Shown piece by piece: positions 6,616 to 7,104 of a DNA stretch of 7,104 nt; the first letter of the stretch is position 1, and the number at the start of each line of letters is the position of its first letter. The stretch spans positions 1-7,104 of the forward strand of contig WJJA01000512.1 of the NCBI GenBank assembly GCA_014729955.1. The letters are read 5' to 3'. This DNA comes from a bacterium (lineage in GTDB: Bacteria > Electryoneota > Electryoneia > Electryoneales > Electryoneaceae). The translations under genes and the position numbers were made by a program. The notes under the pieces are model-generated. The model saw nothing but the letters and a program-made list of their open reading frames with translations, was not told the origin of the DNA and searched no databases.

Positions 6616-7104
6616 TGACCACTCTCCTCCTTGCGTACGATGCAACGAAACCCGATGGTCTGAAGCGCCTCACGAGGATCGCGCCATGCTCTTTTGCCGA
6701 GTTGACAGTTCTCCAACGGATCGATGAAGCACCCCCCTTTGATGGAGTAAAGGGTGTATTGGCGTTCGCCCGATGCGAAGGCTCGGCTGCTGAGCGTCCA
6801 TTCCGCGACGTTGCCGACCATGTCGGACAGGCCGGTCAGGCTGTTGCCGGACGGATGCCGTGCTACCGCCCCGCAAACGGGAATGCGAGTGATTTCACCA
6901 TCGGTGGGTGAATCGGGGGGTTCGACAGGTCCCCGGTTCCCGGCACTGTCGGCGGCAGTGCTGTCCTGCTGCTGCGTGGCCGGCTGAAACGGTCGGAAAG
7001 GCAGCAGGTACCCGGCCTGCTCCCAGTTTCGTTCGCCCGCCCCCCACGGATAGAGCGACTTCCAGTTTCCCTGCTGTTTCCAGCCGGTTCCAAGCGCGGC
7101 ATAA
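6612..7104 (-). CDS. FGE/SUMF1-fold (formylglycine-generating-enzyme family) protein, C-terminal part
   Basis: The frame is open from the right edge to a TGA at 6612-6614 and gives 163 residues; the N-terminus lies outside the window. The first residues, YAALG, match the end of the family's TEAEWEYAA motif. They are followed by YPWGAGE (18-24), a divergent Gln/Asp/Pro-rich insert (about 41-72), HPSGNSLTGLSDMVGNVAEW (family: N.fGL.DM.GNV.EW), KGGCF and a terminal IGFRC. This is the usual order of FGE-fold landmarks. In true FGE two cysteines follow the GGS motif by a few residues. Here the first position is Asp and only the second is Cys (GGCFIDPLENC), so oxidase activity is doubtful and a binding or structural role, as in the T9SS proteins GldJ/GldK, is more plausible. 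It is not clear enough to name as GldJ or GldK. Its stop overlaps the next start by 4 bp (ATGA), so it is probably co-translated with the downstream gene. Confidence 0.88.
   Translation of the reverse strand, partial: YAALGTGWKQQGNWKSLYPWGAGERNWEQAGYLLPFRPFQPATQQQDSTAADSAGNRGPVEPPDSPTDGEITRIPVCGAVARHPSGNSLTGLSDMVGNVAEWTLSSRAFASGERQYTLYSIKGGCFIDPLENCQLGKRAWRDPREALQTIGFRCIVRKEESGQ
6624..6632 (-). promoter_or_regulatory. Shine-Dalgarno deciding the start of the FN3/FGE gene
   Basis: The minus strand reads AAGGAGGAG, followed by AGTGGTCA and then ATG at 6615. The GGAG core sits 8 nt before this ATG. The site lies downstream of the alternative ATG at 6645, so it cannot serve that one and supports the shorter 661-residue product. 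Confidence 0.8.

Noticed and set aside
6613..6645. Longer start at 6645 for the FN3/FGE protein
   Set aside because: It would add ten residues (MHRTQGGEWS) before the signal peptide and has no suitable Shine-Dalgarno. The ATG at 6615 has AAGGAGG and an ATGA overlap.

Overview
The window is a densely coding stretch in which all recognisable genes lie on the minus strand. It reads from 7104 down to 1 as one tight gene cluster of four genes: the 3' end of a formylglycine-generating-enzyme (FGE/SUMF1)-fold protein, a complete fibronectin-III/FGE-fold fusion, a complete right-handed beta-helix protein with a type IX secretion (T9SS) C-terminal sorting domain, and the first 774 codons of a large modular secreted protein that runs off the left edge. 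The first two junctions are 4-bp ATGA stop/start overlaps. The third is a 33-bp gap holding only a Shine-Dalgarno sequence. No internal promoter, terminator, RNA gene, CRISPR array or mobile element was seen.

The T9SS-type C-terminal domain (YPNPFN start, SGVYF, KLLLVR end), the BACON-like module and the clustered FGE-fold proteins point to a bacterium of the Bacteroidota/FCB group or a related candidate phylum (for example Calditrichota-, Marinimicrobia- or Cloacimonadota-like). The family sets this broad placement; the window cannot narrow it. The three GC-rich genes look native to a genome of moderately high GC. The leftmost gene is AT-rich in its first part (25-35% GC in hand-counted lines) and rises to about 55% near the window edge.

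Layout, right to left: 7104-6612, FGE-fold protein, 5' end missing; 6615-4630, signal peptide, about four FN3-like domains, an FGE-like domain without the catalytic cysteines, and an acidic tail; 4633-2357, signal peptide, about 18 Pmp-type beta-helix coils, choice-of-anchor-Q-like end and T9SS sorting domain; 2323-1, signal peptide, an unrecognised helical region, a DNRLRE-like domain, a BACON-like domain, two Kre9/Knh1-like beta-sandwiches and two ASH/choice-of-anchor-D domains, cut by the edge.

The three genes whose 5' ends are present all have export signals, and every recognised domain is a structural, adhesive or carbohydrate-binding type rather than a clear enzyme. The simplest reading is an operon for cell-surface or secreted proteins. 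A shared complex is inference from the co-translation architecture; no domain here proves an enzymatic activity.
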